A stretch of DNA of 64,000 nt from Deinococcus ficus (GCF_003444775.1 NZ_CP021081.1:2220001-2284000), one strand, 5' to 3'. Shown: positions 1-9,713, counted from the first letter of the stretch. Notes: generated from the letters alone by a model not told the origin. Numbers and translations: made by a program.

Positions 1-232
1 GCGGCAGCTGCCCCTGCACATGGTCGATCCCGGCGGTCAGCGTGAGCAGCCAGGACAGGCCGGGGCGGGCGGCCAGCTGCGCCCTCACCTGGGGGGGCGC
101 GAACCACAGTACGGCGCCGTCGGCGGGGCCGTCCGGGACGTGCTCCCGGGTGTAGAACCCGAAGGTGGCGCCGGGCACGCCCTCGTCGGCCAGGGCGCGG
201 AAGTCAGGAAGGTCCGGCAGAAGGACGTGCAT
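1..232 (-). CDS. D-2-hydroxyacid dehydrogenase, N-terminal fragment
   Basis: Only the first 77 codons are inside the window; the gene runs off the left edge. The visible part (MHVLLPDLPDF..., then LLTLTAGIDHV around residues 63-73) matches the N-terminal substrate-binding half of D-isomer-specific 2-hydroxyacid dehydrogenases, where a T-x-G-[IV]-D-H motif marks the substrate loop. These NAD(P)-dependent enzymes reduce 2-keto acids. The Rossmann NAD motif and catalytic Arg/Glu/His lie outside the window, so substrate cannot be judged. The ATG overlaps the end of the upstream GNAT gene by 29 bp, implying translational coupling as last visible member of the operon that begins with the nth-like gene. 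Other members of the family (glyoxylate reductase, phosphoglycerate dehydrogenase) are possible. Confidence 0.75.
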   Translation of the reverse strand, partial: MHVLLPDLPDFRALADEGVPGATFGFYTREHVPDGPADGAVLWFAPPQVRAQLAARPGLSWLLTLTAGIDHVQGQLP

Positions 233-779
233 TCAGCCATTCTGCCCGAAGGATCTCCATGTGCACGTCCGTGCGGTGCAGCTGCTCGTAGCGGCCCACC
301 TCGCGGAACCCGCAGGCCAGGAAGGCCCGCTGCGCGCGGCGGTTGTGGCCGAAGGTGGTGAGCCGCACGCGTTCCAGCGGTTCCTCGCGCACGCGAAAGG
401 CCCACTGCAGCAGGGCGTGCACCGCCTCGCGGCCGTAGCCGTGGCCCCACAGGTCCTTCAGGCCGATCATGACGCCCAGTGTGGCGCGGGTGGGCCGGGC
501 GGGCGGGGCGGGCCGCAGGTCGTACAGTTCGGCGCTGCCGATCAGCTGCCCGCGTTCGTTCAGGATGCCGAACCCGGCGCGTTCCCCGCTTTTCTCCTCG
601 TCCTGCATGACGCGCCGGAACAGCCACTCCGGCAGGCGGATGGGCCGGGCGTCGTTCCAGTCGGCGAGCTCCCGGTCGCGGAAGAAGCCGTGCAGGGTGC
701 GCCACTCGGCCGGCGTGAAGGCCGTGACGGGTTTCAGGGCCACGCGCTCCCAGCGGGAGACCACGTCGTCCGGGGTCAT
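204..779 (-). CDS. GNAT family N-acetyltransferase
   Basis: A 191-residue GNAT protein of the RimJ/RimL-like type (Acetyltransf_3). The core lies at about residues 60-165: a strand with GSAELYDLRP, then the acetyl-CoA loop region (LKDLWGHGYGREAV, the family R/Q-x-x-G-x-G/A position), then the C-terminal FGHNRRAQRAFLACGF, the classical N-x-x-x-x-x-x-Y/F-x-x-x-G-F signature. It would transfer an acetyl group to an amine; the substrate is not predictable. Its ATG overlaps the stop of the cysQ-like gene by 4 bp (ATGA) and its own 3' end overlaps the next gene by 29 bp, so it is an internal operon gene with no promoter of its own. Full length for the family. Confidence 0.85.
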   Translation of the reverse strand: MTPDDVVSRWERVALKPVTAFTPAEWRTLHGFFRDRELADWNDARPIRLPEWLFRRVMQDEEKSGERAGFGILNERGQLIGSAELYDLRPAPPARPTRATLGVMIGLKDLWGHGYGREAVHALLQWAFRVREEPLERVRLTTFGHNRRAQRAFLACGFREVGRYEQLHRTDVHMEILRAEWLNARPSAGPS

Positions 780-1824
780 GCGGGCGCCGCCGGGGGGGCG
801 AAGGTGCCCAGGGCCCGGGTCACGTCCCGACTGAGGCGTTCGAGGTGAAAGGCGTCCCCCTCGGCGCGCTGCACGTCACCGGTGCGGGGGTCCACGACCA
901 GCAGGGCCAGCACGCGCCCCCCCGCGGCGCGCAGGGACACGGCGGGGTGGCCGGCCAGCGCGGCCCGGTCCGCCTCGGGCAGCAGCGCCCAGGCGGGGTC
1001 GGCGGGCGTGACGCCCAGGTGAGCGCTGGGCAGGTCGTGGCGGCGAAGTTCCTCGTCCAGCCACGCCACGGCGTCCGAATGCCCGGCGATCAGGCCCTGC
1101 TCGATGTGCGGCCGGGGGCGGTTGTACGTGACGGGCCGCCCGTCGCGGCGGCGCAGGTCTCCCCCACCGGCGCGTAGCAGGGCGTGCCCGGCGGCGAGGT
1201 CCCACTCGCTGCGGGGGGACATGGTGAAGGTGGCGTGCAGTTCGCCCGCCGCGATCCGCGCGAGTTTCAGGGCGATGCTGCCGCTGGGGTGCATGCCGGG
1301 CAGGGCGCTGCGGTGCAGTTCCCGGCGGTGCTCGGTGCTGGACACGCTGATCTGGTACGGGGGCGTCACCCTGAGCTGCACGGGCACGCCGGCCTTCCAC
1401 ACGCCCCGGCCCACCACACCCGTGAACAGCTCGTCGGTGGCGGGCGCGTACACCACGCCCAGCACCGGCGCGCCGCGCACGCACAGGCCGATGCTGACCG
1501 CGAACCCGGGTTCGCCCTGCGTGAACTCGCGGGTGCCGTCGATGGGGTCGATGATCCACACCCGCTCCCGCGTGAGGCGCTCCGGGCTGTCGGTTTCCTC
1601 CTCGCTGAGCAGGCCGTCGCCGGGGAACGCGGCGTGCAGGCCCGCGACGATCAGCGCGGACGCCTCGCGGTCCGCGGCCGTGACCGGGTCGTCCGCCGAG
1701 GTCTTGTAGTCCACGGTCAGGCCCGCGCTCAGGTGCCGGCGCAGCACGTCCCCGGCGGCGCGGGCCAGGCGCACGGCCACGTCCAGTTCACTGTTCAGGG
1801 CCGCGGGGCCGGGACCGTCAGACG

Positions 1825-1828
<4 letters not shown>
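776..1828 (-). CDS. cysQ: Inositol-monophosphatase family 3'(2'),5'-bisphosphate nucleotidase (CysQ-like)
   Basis: A 350-residue member of the Mg-dependent, Li-sensitive phosphatase superfamily. Metal site residues are visible: an acidic EEE at 76-78, DPIDGT at 94-99 and WDLAAG at 209-214. The nearest relatives are CysQ/BPNT enzymes that remove the 3' phosphate from 3'-phosphoadenosine 5'-phosphate (PAP) in sulfur metabolism, although inositol or fructose bisphosphate phosphatase activity cannot be excluded. The protein is about 80 residues longer than E. coli CysQ; the C-terminal extension (about 270-350) has no motif I recognise. ATG at 1828 is chosen because it overlaps the stop of the nth-like gene by 4 bp. 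It sits between a DNA-repair gene and a GNAT gene in one operon. Confidence 0.8.
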
Positions 1829-2577
<749 letters not shown>

Positions 2578-2583
2578 CGCCCC

Positions 2584-2589
2584 ACCCTA
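2584..2589 (-). promoter_or_regulatory. -10 hexamer for the nth-like operon (leaderless)
   Basis: TAGGGT on the minus strand ends 6 nt before the GTG start of the nth-like gene. Transcription would begin at or next to the start codon. No clear -35 box is seen. Confidence 0.5.
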
Positions 2590-2673
2590 CCCGCGCGCCC
2601 TGGGCACGCACCGTAACCTCCCGCGGGTCTTCACTGCACCTTCCGGCTGACGCCGCCCCCCGCCCGCAGCCTG

Positions 2674-2679
2674 TACGCT
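2674..2679 (+). promoter_or_regulatory. -10 hexamer for dedA
   Basis: TACGCT lies 9 nt before the ATG of the DedA gene, giving a 5' leader of at most a few bases. It diverges from the nth-operon promoter, so both directions start within about 90 bp. Confidence 0.45.
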
Positions 2680-2688
2680 GGCCCGCAT

Positions 2689-3297
2689 ATGGCCGAATGG
2701 ATTCAACACCTGATGGACAGCATGGGGTACCTGGGCGTGCTGCTGCTCATGGTTCTGGAAAACCTCTTCCCGCCCATCCCCAGCGAGTTCATCCTGCCGT
2801 CCGCCGGGTTCGCCGCGGCCCGCGGCGAGATGTCCCTGCTGGGCGTGATCCTGGCCGGCACGGCCGGCAGCGTCCTGGGCACACTGCCGCTGTACTACAT
2901 CGGCCGGGCGTTCGGCGAGGAACGCATCGTGGCGTGGGCCGACCGGTACGGCAAGTGGCTCACCCTCCGGGGTGAGGACATCCGCAAGGCCGACGACTGG
3001 TTCGACCGGTACGGCACCAAGGTCATCCTGTTCGGCCGCATGGTCCCCGGCGTGCGCAGCCTGCTGAGCCTCCCGGCCGGCATGAGCGAGATGCCGCTGC
3101 CGAAATTCCTCACGTACAGCACCATCGGTTCGGCGCTGTGGGCCACGCTGCTCACCAGCGCCGGGTACTTCCTCGGCGAGAACTACGACCAGGTCGAGCA
3201 CCTGATCGGCCCGGCCAGCAAGATCATCCTGGGGCTGCTGGTGGCGTGGGCCGTATGGATCTTCATCAGGCGCAAGAAAGCCCAGGCGAACGAGTAA
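2689..3297 (+). CDS. DedA/SNARE-associated (VTT domain) membrane protein
   Basis: A 202-residue integral membrane protein of the DedA family. The family hallmarks are present: ENLFPPIPSE near residues 24-33, and the FGRMVPGVRSLLSLPAG segment at about 117-133, with the conserved Arg residues important for transport. Hydrophobic stretches at about 12-30, 48-72, 140-165 and 175-195 give four membrane spans with a short basic tail (RRKK). DedA proteins act in membrane homeostasis, and several recycle undecaprenyl phosphate or move phospholipids across the membrane. It is monocistronic: a leaderless-type promoter lies upstream and an inverted repeat downstream. The exact substrate here is inference. 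Confidence 0.9.
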   Translation: MAEWIQHLMDSMGYLGVLLLMVLENLFPPIPSEFILPSAGFAAARGEMSLLGVILAGTAGSVLGTLPLYYIGRAFGEERIVAWADRYGKWLTLRGEDIRKADDWFDRYGTKVILFGRMVPGVRSLLSLPAGMSEMPLPKFLTYSTIGSALWATLLTSAGYFLGENYDQVEHLIGPASKIILGLLVAWAVWIFIRRKKAQANE

Positions 3298-3316
3298 TTC
3301 AGGAGCCCGTAGGCCC

Positions 3317-3338
3317 GGCCCGCTCTTCCCGGCGGGCC
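3317..3338 (+). terminator. Candidate hairpin after dedA
   Basis: Perfect 7-bp inverted repeat GGCCCGC / GCGGGCC with an 8-nt loop, 20 bp after the dedA stop. There is no T-tract, so termination strength is uncertain. Confidence 0.45.
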
Positions 3339-3420
3339 GCCCCACATTCCGCGTGCCCCCTGTCCCGATCATGGGCCGACCGTGAAGACCGCCGGCCCCA
3401 CGCGGGGGTATATCAGGAGG

Positions 3421-4401
3421 ATGACCATTCATCATCGGCCGCTGGGACACACGGGACTGCAGGTCACCGAACTCGGGTACGGCGCATGGGGAATCGGAGC
3501 GGACATGTGGAAAGGCGCGCAGGACGACGAAAGCCTTGCCGCGCTGCGCCGCTACATCGAACTGGGCGGCAACTTCATCGACACCGCCATGGGCTACGGC
3601 AGCGGCCACAGCGAAACGCTGGTCGGGCAGGTCGCCCGCGAATTCCCCGGCACGATTGTCGCCACCAAGATCAGCCCCAAGAACATGCAGTGGCCCGCCG
3701 CGCCCCACACCACCGCCGACGAGGCCTACCCCGGCGAGTACGTCATCCGGATGACCGAGGCCAGCCTCCAGCGCCTGGGCACCGAGAGCATCGACGTGCA
3801 GCAGCTCCACGTCTGGAACGACAGCTGGCTGGGCCAGGGCGACTGGCAGAACGCCGTGAACGACCTCAAACGCAGCGGCAAGATCCGCCACTTCGGCATC
3901 AGCATCAACGACCACCAGCCGCACAACGCCATCCGCGCCGTCGAACAGGGCGCCGTGGAAACCGTGCAGGTCATCTACAACATCTTCGATCAGTCCCCCC
4001 AGGACCGCCTGCTGGACGCCTGCCTCGCCCACGGCGTCGGCGTGATCGTCCGCGTCGCCCTGGACGAGGGCAGCCTGACCGGCACCATCCGCGCCGACAG
4101 CACCTTCCCCGAAGGCGACTGGCGCAACAACTACTTCGGCGGCAACCGCAAGGCCGAACTGCAGGACCACCTGCGCGCCATCGAACGCGACCTGGGCATC
4201 GAGACGCCCCAGCTCGCCGAGACCGCCCTGCGCTTCGTGCTGTCGCACCGCGCCGTCAGCACCGTCATCGTGGGCATGCGCTCGGTGCGCAACGTAGAAC
4301 GCAACGCCGTCATCGCCGACGGCCAGGGCCTGAGCGACGAGCAGGTCACGCGCCTGCACGCCCACCGCTGGGACCGCAACTGGTACACCCCCGCCGAGTG
4401 A
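3421..4401 (+). CDS. Aldo/keto reductase
   Basis: A 326-residue NADPH-dependent oxidoreductase with the (beta/alpha)8 aldo/keto reductase fold. The catalytic tetrad can be placed: Asp and Tyr in [10 protein letters not shown] (about 54-63), Lys in VATKIS (about 80-85), and His in VQQLHVW (about 126-132). The C-terminal [14 protein letters not shown] is the usual cofactor 2'-phosphate-binding region. Substrate unknown. The start is odd: a perfect AGGAGG touches the ATG with no spacer, too close to act as a ribosome site, while TATATC ends 6 nt before the same ATG and could serve as -10 of a leaderless transcript. An in-frame GTG at 3382 would add 13 residues but has no clear signals. Confidence 0.88.
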   Translation: MTIHHRPLGHTGLQVTELGYGAWGIGADMWKGAQDDESLAALRRYIELGGNFIDTAMGYGSGHSETLVGQVAREFPGTIVATKISPKNMQWPAAPHTTADEAYPGEYVIRMTEASLQRLGTESIDVQQLHVWNDSWLGQGDWQNAVNDLKRSGKIRHFGISINDHQPHNAIRAVEQGAVETVQVIYNIFDQSPQDRLLDACLAHGVGVIVRVALDEGSLTGTIRADSTFPEGDWRNNYFGGNRKAELQDHLRAIERDLGIETPQLAETALRFVLSHRAVSTVIVGMRSVRNVERNAVIADGQGLSDEQVTRLHAHRWDRNWYTPAE

Positions 4402-4517
4402 TGGCAAGGAGAGCGCCCGCACGGAGTACAGACGGGACTGCCTGACGCTCTTCCTGGGTCAGGTCGCCGGTGAAGCAGGATTCGTGCGCGCCAACTGCTC
4501 TTGGGGGTCCCGGCCCC

Positions 4518-5195
4518 TTACCGGAGCACCGGCAGCAGCCACCTCTTGCGTGGCAGTGGTGACGTGTACGGTTCGAGCACGCCTCTCACCTGGAAGCGCA
4601 CGCCGGGCGTTCGGGTCTGCCTGTCGGTGATCCAGCGGGTGGCCTGCTCCAGTTGCTCGAAGCGGCCCGGGGTGTCGGTCAGGTCCAGCGCGCCGCCATC
4701 GGTGGTGACGTGCAGCAGCCGGGTGTGGAACCAGATCAGGTCCAGAACGGGTTTCACGTCGGTGATGTCCCGGAGGTCCACCTGTCCATCGTCGGCCACC
4801 TGAGCGTCGTAGGGCGGCTTGTTGCGGAGCAGGTTGATTCGGACGCCGCGTGGCACGTCATCCAGAACGTGGTAGGAGAACAGCAGGCAGTGGTCGGTGC
4901 TCTGCCGCTTCACGAAGTCCAGGGCCGCGCTGAGGCAGAGCGTGCGGTCCTGAGTGAAGGTGTATTGGCCGATCATCAGCGGCGTCTGGTCGGGCTGGCG
5001 TTCGAGTACCTCCACGCCGGTCAGCAGGCCGATGTCGAGTTCAGCCAGCCGACAGAGGAAGGCCGGGGCCTGCGGGACGGGAACGATCAGCTCCGGCTCC
5101 ACCCAGGCGGGCGTGTCTGCTCTCAGGGGCAGGGCTTCGAACTCCTGCAGCAACAGGCGGTCTTTGCTGGCCGCGTCCATGGGGCATGTTGGCAT
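4518..5195 (-). CDS. Hypothetical protein, no recognised family
   Basis: A 225-residue, apparently cytoplasmic protein that I do not recognise. It has no signal peptide, membrane segment or obvious metal or nucleotide motif. It is mildly acidic, with several short hydrophobic strands (CLLFSYHVLDDVP, VLDLIWFHTRLLHV) suggesting an alpha/beta fold. The G+C is lower than its neighbours (about 60% by eye), which fits a recent arrival or weak codon selection. The start is uncertain: ATG at 5195 is used, while a second in-frame ATG at 5180 is equally plausible; neither has a good ribosome site. It lies 22 bp after the stop of the lipoprotein gene and may be co-transcribed with it. Confidence 0.6.
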   Translation of the reverse strand: MPTCPMDAASKDRLLLQEFEALPLRADTPAWVEPELIVPVPQAPAFLCRLAELDIGLLTGVEVLERQPDQTPLMIGQYTFTQDRTLCLSAALDFVKRQSTDHCLLFSYHVLDDVPRGVRINLLRNKPPYDAQVADDGQVDLRDITDVKPVLDLIWFHTRLLHVTTDGGALDLTDTPGRFEQLEQATRWITDRQTRTPGVRFQVRGVLEPYTSPLPRKRWLLPVLR

Positions 5196-5217
5196 ACCCA
5201 ACCCTGAATCCCGGTTA

Positions 5218-5805
5218 TTACTGGGCGCGTTTCTTGGTGATGTTGCCGGCGTTGTCGCGGACCTGCAGGTCGGCGTAGACACCGGTGGTCTCGGCGTAAA
5301 ACTCGACGATCGGGCCGGGGGTGATGTTCAGGCGGTTGCCGTCCACGGTGATTTCCTGGATGCTGTCGTTGTCCTTGGCGGTGCCGGAGACGCGCACGAC
5401 GTTCCCGGTGCGTTCGAAGCGGGTGACGTTGATGATGGGGGGCGCGGTGTCGATGGTGACGGGGAGGTTCATGACGTCCTTGTTCCCGGCGGCGTCGCGC
5501 GCGACGATCTTGTAGGTGCCCTTGCCGCCTTTGACGTCGGCGGTGAAGCGGAAGCGGGCGAGTTTGCGGCTGCCGGGTTCGATGGGGACGGGCCGGTCGT
5601 CCACGGTGATGCTGGTGACGCCGGTGTCGTCGAGGACGTAGCCGGTCACGGTGAACACCTTCTGCTGGCTCACGCCGACGCCGCCTTTGCCGCTCTGGAT
5701 GGTGATGCGGGGCTTGAAGGTGTCGGTGGTGCGGTTGCAGCTGCCCAGCAGGGGGATGAGCAGCAGCGGCAGGGCAAGCAGCGGGCGGGCCGCCAGGGAA
5801 CGCAT
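5218..5805 (-). CDS. Putative lipoprotein with repeated Ig-like/cadherin-like strands
   Basis: A 195-residue exported protein. Residues 1-23 form a lipoprotein signal (hydrophobic stretch, then LLGSC), predicting lipidation of Cys23. The mature part consists of beta-strand repeats with an ARDAAGNK / VRDNAGNI signature (about 110 and 180), the pattern found at the end of bacterial Ig-like (Big-type, DUF4625-like) domains. Such domains serve as adhesion or scaffolding modules at the cell surface; no enzyme motif is seen. The ATG at 5805 is firmly placed by TATACT ending 7 nt upstream (leaderless). It is divergent from hisZ with only 58 bp between start codons. Function unknown. Confidence 0.75.
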   Translation of the reverse strand: MRSLAARPLLALPLLLIPLLGSCNRTTDTFKPRITIQSGKGGVGVSQQKVFTVTGYVLDDTGVTSITVDDRPVPIEPGSRKLARFRFTADVKGGKGTYKIVARDAAGNKDVMNLPVTIDTAPPIINVTRFERTGNVVRVSGTAKDNDSIQEITVDGNRLNITPGPIVEFYAETTGVYADLQVRDNAGNITKKRAQ

Positions 5806-5812
5806 GCCCGGC

Positions 5813-5856
5813 AGTATAGGGGCGCGGCGCGGGGGGGCGGGGCGCGCCCCTAGAAT
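5813..5856. promoter_or_regulatory. Divergent promoter pair, lipoprotein / hisZ
   Basis: TATACT on the minus strand (5813-5818) sits 7 nt before the lipoprotein ATG. TAGAAT on the plus strand (5851-5856) sits 7 nt before the hisZ GTG. Both give leaderless mRNAs. The two -10 boxes are 32 bp apart, so RNA polymerases probably compete. Confidence 0.65.
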
Positions 5857-5863
5857 GCGGCGC

Positions 5864-7045
5864 GTGAGTGGGCCTGTGTCGCGTGCTGTTGCTGCTGCTT
5901 TTTCGTCGGCGATCCCGGAGGGAACGCGGGACGTGCTTCCGCCGGAGTGGGCGCAGCGGGACCATCTGCGTGCGCAGCTGTCCCGGGTGTTCGCGGCGTG
6001 GGGGTACCGGGGGATCGAGGTGCCGTCCCTGGAGTTCGCGTCGGCGGCGCATCCGCAGGACGCCCGGGCGTTCAAGCTGATCGACGCGGGCGGGCAGGTG
6101 CTGGCGCTGCGCAGCGAGTTCACGACGGCGGTGGGGCGGCTGGTGCGCTCGCGCTTCCCGGCCGGGCCGTTTCCGCTGCGGCTGCAGTACAGTGGGCGGT
6201 TGTGGCTGCGCGCGCAGACGAGTGAGCTGGGCCGGTTGCGGGAGTTCAACCAGTCGGGTGTGGAGCTGATCGGGGTGCAGTCGGCGGCGGGGGACGCGGA
6301 GCTGCTGCTGCTGGCGCGCGCGGCGCTGCGGGAGGTGGGGGTGGAGGCGGTGCTGGAACTGGGCTTCCCGGGGTTCGTGGACGCGGTGCTGGAGGACGCG
6401 GGGTTGCAGGGGGCGGCGCGGGAGGCGCTGCATGACGCGATCGACCGCAAGAGTGGCGCGGACGTGGACGCCCTGGCGGCCCGGGACGGGCTGAGCGCGG
6501 ACGTGACGCGCACCCTGCACCGCCTGACGGACCTGTACGGCGGCGCGGAGGTGCTGGACGCCGCGGCGGCCCTGGCGCGGGGGGAGCGGGCGCGGGGCGC
6601 GGTGGCGCACCTGCGGGAGGTGGCTGCGCACTACGAGGGGGCGCTGGCCGGGCTGGGCGCGGCGGGCGACGAGTTGCTGTTCGACCTGGGCGTGAGCCGG
6701 CGGTACACGTACTACACGGGCCTGACGTTCCGGGCGTACGCGGCGGGCCTGAACCAGCCGGTGCTGGGCGGCGGGCGGTACGCGCTGGAGGGCGGGCTGC
6801 CCGGCGCGGGGTTCGCGGTGGGCCTGGAGCGCCTGACGGAGGTGGTGGCGCCGCTGCTGCCGCCGGAACCGGAGCTGGTGCTGGCGCTGGACCTGGCGGG
6901 CGCGGAGGCGGCCCGCGCGGCGGGCCTCACGGCGGAACTGGCCTGGACGGACGACGAGGCGGCCCTGCGGGCCTTCAGCGAGGCGCGCGGCATCCGGCGC
7001 TGGGCGCGGGGCGCGCAGGTGTTCGAGATGGGGGGCGTGGCGTGA
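5864..7045 (+). CDS. hisZ: ATP phosphoribosyltransferase regulatory subunit HisZ
   Basis: A 393-residue HisRS-like protein without tRNA synthetase function. The N-terminal [13 protein letters not shown] (about 17-29) is the HisZ/HisRS class II motif 1 region; [12 protein letters not shown] and a C-terminal [13 protein letters not shown] complete the catalytic-like core, and the anticodon-binding domain is missing, as expected. HisZ pairs with the short form of HisG to form the hetero-octameric ATP phosphoribosyltransferase, the first step of histidine synthesis, and mediates feedback by histidine. GTG at 5864 is chosen because TAGAAT ends exactly 7 nt before it and it is in frame with the conserved start of the family. 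Its stop overlaps hisG by 4 bp. Confidence 0.9.
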   Translation: MSGPVSRAVAAAFSSAIPEGTRDVLPPEWAQRDHLRAQLSRVFAAWGYRGIEVPSLEFASAAHPQDARAFKLIDAGGQVLALRSEFTTAVGRLVRSRFPAGPFPLRLQYSGRLWLRAQTSELGRLREFNQSGVELIGVQSAAGDAELLLLARAALREVGVEAVLELGFPGFVDAVLEDAGLQGAAREALHDAIDRKSGADVDALAARDGLSADVTRTLHRLTDLYGGAEVLDAAAALARGERARGAVAHLREVAAHYEGALAGLGAAGDELLFDLGVSRRYTYYTGLTFRAYAAGLNQPVLGGGRYALEGGLPGAGFAVGLERLTEVVAPLLPPEPELVLALDLAGAEAARAAGLTAELAWTDDEAALRAFSEARGIRRWARGAQVFEMGGVA

Positions 7046-7680
7046 CGCCGGCCGCGAGCCGCCCGGAGGGGCACCTGACGCTGGCCCTGCCGAAGGGCCG
7101 GATCATGGAGGACGCCATCGCGCTGCTGTCCCGCGCGGGGTTGCCGCTGCACGTGCCGGCGGCGTCGCGGGCGCTGCGGCACGAGTTTCCGGGCGTGACG
7201 CTCCTGGAACTGCGCAACCAGGACGTGCCGGTGTACGTAGACCTGGGCGTGGCGGACGCCGGGATCGTGGGCAAGGACGTGCTGCTGGAGTCGGGCCGGG
7301 CGGTGTACGAGCCGGTGGACCTGCGTTTCGCGGGGTGCCGGCTGTCCCTGATCCGGGAGGTGGGCGCGGAGGGCCCCATTCACCGGGTGGGCACGAAGTA
7401 CCCGCGGATCACGCGGGCGTACCTGAATGCGCAGGGCCTGCCGGCGGAGATCGTGAAGCTCAGCGGCAGCATTGAACTGGCGACCCTGACGGGCCTGGCG
7501 GACGCGGTGGTGGATCTGGTGCAGACCGGGGGGACGCTGCGGGCGAACAATCTGGAGGAGCGGGACGTGATCCTGCACTCCAGCGCGCGCCTGGTGGTGA
7601 ACCGCGCGGCCATGAAATTGCGGCGGGACCGGCTGCGGCCGCTGATCGAGCGCCTGCGGGAGGTCGTGCAGGAAGGCTGA
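7042..7680 (+). CDS. hisG: ATP phosphoribosyltransferase catalytic subunit, short form
   Basis: A 212-residue HisG that catalyses ATP + PRPP to phosphoribosyl-ATP. Family motifs: [14 protein letters not shown] at about 12-25, the [20 protein letters not shown] segment at about 58-77, and [21 protein letters not shown] with the PRPP-binding loop and [10 protein letters not shown] at about 140-170. The length lacks the C-terminal regulatory domain of long HisG, which is why HisZ is required. The GTG start overlaps the hisZ stop (GTGA), so both are translated from one message. A strong inverted repeat follows the gene. Confidence 0.95.
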   Translation: MTPAASRPEGHLTLALPKGRIMEDAIALLSRAGLPLHVPAASRALRHEFPGVTLLELRNQDVPVYVDLGVADAGIVGKDVLLESGRAVYEPVDLRFAGCRLSLIREVGAEGPIHRVGTKYPRITRAYLNAQGLPAEIVKLSGSIELATLTGLADAVVDLVQTGGTLRANNLEERDVILHSSARLVVNRAAMKLRRDRLRPLIERLREVVQEG

Positions 7681-7699
7681 GCCTGAAGGACACAGCACC

Positions 7700-7729
7700 G
7701 CCGCCCGCCGGAAGAACCTGGCGGGCGGC
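7700..7729. terminator. Bidirectional terminator between hisG and the PatB-type gene
   Basis: Perfect 10-bp inverted repeat GCCGCCCGCC / GGCGGGCGGC with a 10-nt loop, between two converging genes, followed by CCTCTT on the plus strand. Confidence 0.7.
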
Positions 7730-7744
7730 CCTCTTCAGGGAATC

Positions 7745-8926
7745 TCAGGGCAGGTCGCGGTTCAGGGTGTCGCGCATGCGGGTCAGGGCCTCTTCCAGCA
7801 GGGGGCGGCTGGTGGCGAAGTTCACGCGCACGAACCCCTCGTACAGGCTCTTCTGGGCGTCCGGGGCGAACAGCGGGCCGGGGTGCACGGCGACTTTGGC
7901 CTCGTCGAGCAGGAACGTCTGGATGTCGTGCGCGCGGGGGTGGGCGCGCAGGTCCAGCCATTGCAGGTACGTGGCCTGCACGGGGAAGAATTTCACCCAG
8001 GGCAGATGCTCGCGCAGGTACGCGGTCATGAAGTCGCGGTTGCCGCGCAGGTAGGCCACGGTGTCCTGCAGCCAGGGCGTGCCGCCTTCCAGGGCGGCCT
8101 GCCAGGCGGTGCGGCTCAGGGCGCTTTCGTGGCCCATCAGGCCGGTTTTCAGGCGGGCGATCAGGCGGGGGTCGTGGCTGATCATCGCGCCGATGCCCAG
8201 GCCGGCGGTGTTGAAGGCCTTGGCGGGGCCGGTCAGGGTGACGGTGCGGGCGCGGACCTTGGGGTCGGCGGCGAAGGCCTCGAAGGGCGTATCCGCGTAG
8301 CGCAGGTCGGCGTGCAGTTCGTCACTGACGACGAACAGGTCGCGTTTCACGACGATGTCGCGCAGGCGGTCGAGTTCGTCCGGCGTCCAGTCCCGGCCGG
8401 TGGGGTTGTGGGGGTGGCACAGCAGCAGCAGCCGGGCGTTGCGGGCGGCGTTGTCCAGCCCGAACCAGTTGATCTCGTACCCGTCCTCGCCTTCCTTGAG
8501 GGGCACGCCCACGCTGCGCCGGCCCTGTTCGGTGGTGGCGAGGTGAAAGGGGTGGTAGATGGGCGTCATGGTGACGACTGCCTCGCCGGGCGTGGTGAGC
8601 GCGTTGATGGCGCTGTAGATGCCGGGCACGACGCTGGGCGTGAAAGCCAGGCCGTCGTCCGGGAGGTCGGTGAGGCCCTGCGCGGCCAGTTTGTCCTTCA
8701 GGGCGGCGCGCAGTTCGCGGGGGTCGCCGGGGTAGCCGACGCTGCGGTCCAGGCGGGCGCGCAGGGCGTCCAGGATCACGGGGGCGACCGGGTAGTCCAT
8801 GTCGGCGATCCACATGGGGATCACGCCCTCGGGGTGCAGGGCCCATTTCACGGAATCGGGGTGACGCAGCCGGGCGGGGTCGAGTCCGGCGTGGGGGTCG
8901 CCGGCGACGTCGGGCGTGGTGGTCAT
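7745..8926 (-). CDS. MalY/PatB family PLP-dependent C-S lyase/aminotransferase
   Basis: A 393-residue fold-type I PLP enzyme. The N-terminal PMWIADMDYPVAP (about 37-49) and the following GYPGDPRELR region are diagnostic of the MalY/PatB subgroup, which cleaves cystathionine or cysteine conjugates to thiol, pyruvate and ammonia. PLP contacts are visible: HPHNPTGRDW (about 171-180), SDELHADL (about 201-208) and the Schiff-base lysine in GPAKAFNTAG (about 233-242). A C-terminal FVRVNFATSR binds the substrate carboxylate. ATG at 8926 is set by TAAGCT 7 nt upstream. Monocistronic, divergent from the MTA/SAH nucleosidase; both enzymes touch methionine and sulfur recycling, which may explain the shared intergenic region. 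Confidence 0.88.
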   Translation of the reverse strand: MTTTPDVAGDPHAGLDPARLRHPDSVKWALHPEGVIPMWIADMDYPVAPVILDALRARLDRSVGYPGDPRELRAALKDKLAAQGLTDLPDDGLAFTPSVVPGIYSAINALTTPGEAVVTMTPIYHPFHLATTEQGRRSVGVPLKEGEDGYEINWFGLDNAARNARLLLLCHPHNPTGRDWTPDELDRLRDIVVKRDLFVVSDELHADLRYADTPFEAFAADPKVRARTVTLTGPAKAFNTAGLGIGAMISHDPRLIARLKTGLMGHESALSRTAWQAALEGGTPWLQDTVAYLRGNRDFMTAYLREHLPWVKFFPVQATYLQWLDLRAHPRAHDIQTFLLDEAKVAVHPGPLFAPDAQKSLYEGFVRVNFATSRPLLEEALTRMRDTLNRDLP

Positions 8927-8933
8927 GCGGCCC

Positions 8934-9008
8934 AGCTTACGCGCCGCGCGTGAGGACGCGCCATGTCAATTCAGACGTGCCCGGGCGCGTGCGGGCGGGG
9001 CGTACACT
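8934..9008. promoter_or_regulatory. Divergent leaderless promoters, PatB-type gene / mtnN
   Basis: TAAGCT (minus strand, 8934-8939) ends 7 nt before the lyase ATG, and TACACT (plus strand, 9003-9008) ends 7 nt before the mtnN ATG. Any regulator of sulfur metabolism could act on both from the 63 bp between them; no palindrome stands out. Confidence 0.6.
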
Positions 9009-9015
9009 GGCGGGA

Positions 9016-9705
9016 ATGCTGGCGATCATGGGCGCGATGAACGAGGAGATCGAGCTGCTCCTTTCGGAACTGAAGGGTCGGGAGGACCTGACCTACCCGG
9101 GCGTGACCCTGCACCGCGGGCGGCTGGACGGCGTGCCGGTGCTGGTCACGAAGGGCGGGATCGGGAAGGTGAACGCGGCGATGACGGCCACGTACCTGCT
9201 GGTGAACGGCGCGTCCCGGGTGATCTTCACGGGCGTGGCGGGCGGCGTGCACCCCGAGCTGCGGGTCGGGGACATCGTGGTGAGCACGGACTGCGTGCAG
9301 CACGACGTGGACGTGACCCCGCTGGGTTACGAGCCGGGCACCGTGCCGGACGAGTCGCCGAGCTGGGCGGCCGACCCGGAGCTGCGGCGCGTGGCGATGG
9401 AGGCGGCGCAGGAGGTGGAGAACATCCGCGTGGTGGAGGGCCGCGTGGCGAGCGGGGATCAGTTCATCGCGTCGCAGGAGGGCGTGCTGCGGCTGTGGAA
9501 GAACTTCGGCGCGGCCTGCGCGGAGATGGAGGGCGCGGCGGTCGCGCAGGTGTGCGCCAAGTCCGGGGTGCCGTTCGTGGTGATCCGCAGCGTGAGTGAC
9601 ACCGCCGACCACGACGCGAACGTGGATTACCGGACGTTCATGCCGCTGGTCGCCCGGCACGCCAAGCAGGTGGTGCGCGGCATGCTCTCCCGCCTGGGCG
9701 CGTAG
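9016..9705 (+). CDS. mtnN: 5'-methylthioadenosine/S-adenosylhomocysteine nucleosidase
   Basis: A 229-residue member of the PNP/UDP phosphorylase family. It should hydrolyse methylthioadenosine and S-adenosylhomocysteine to adenine plus the thio-ribose, feeding methionine salvage. Family features: MGAMNEEIE at 5-13 (catalytic Glu region), FTGVAGGVHP at about 73-82, and the AEMEGAAVAQVC purine/ribose-binding motif near 173-184, followed by IRSVSDTAD with the catalytic Asp. ATG 9016 follows TACACT by 7 nt. Eight bases separate its stop from the lrgA GTG, so lrgA-lrgB may be read from the same promoter. Confidence 0.93.
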   Translation: MLAIMGAMNEEIELLLSELKGREDLTYPGVTLHRGRLDGVPVLVTKGGIGKVNAAMTATYLLVNGASRVIFTGVAGGVHPELRVGDIVVSTDCVQHDVDVTPLGYEPGTVPDESPSWAADPELRRVAMEAAQEVENIRVVEGRVASGDQFIASQEGVLRLWKNFGAACAEMEGAAVAQVCAKSGVPFVVIRSVSDTADHDANVDYRTFMPLVARHAKQVVRGMLSRLGA

Positions 9706-9713
9706 GGGCGGGC

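Noticed and set aside
2587..4422. 611-codon minus-strand frame opposite dedA and the aldo/keto reductase
   Set aside because: Antisense to two well-conserved families; the predicted protein is repetitive and has no start signals.
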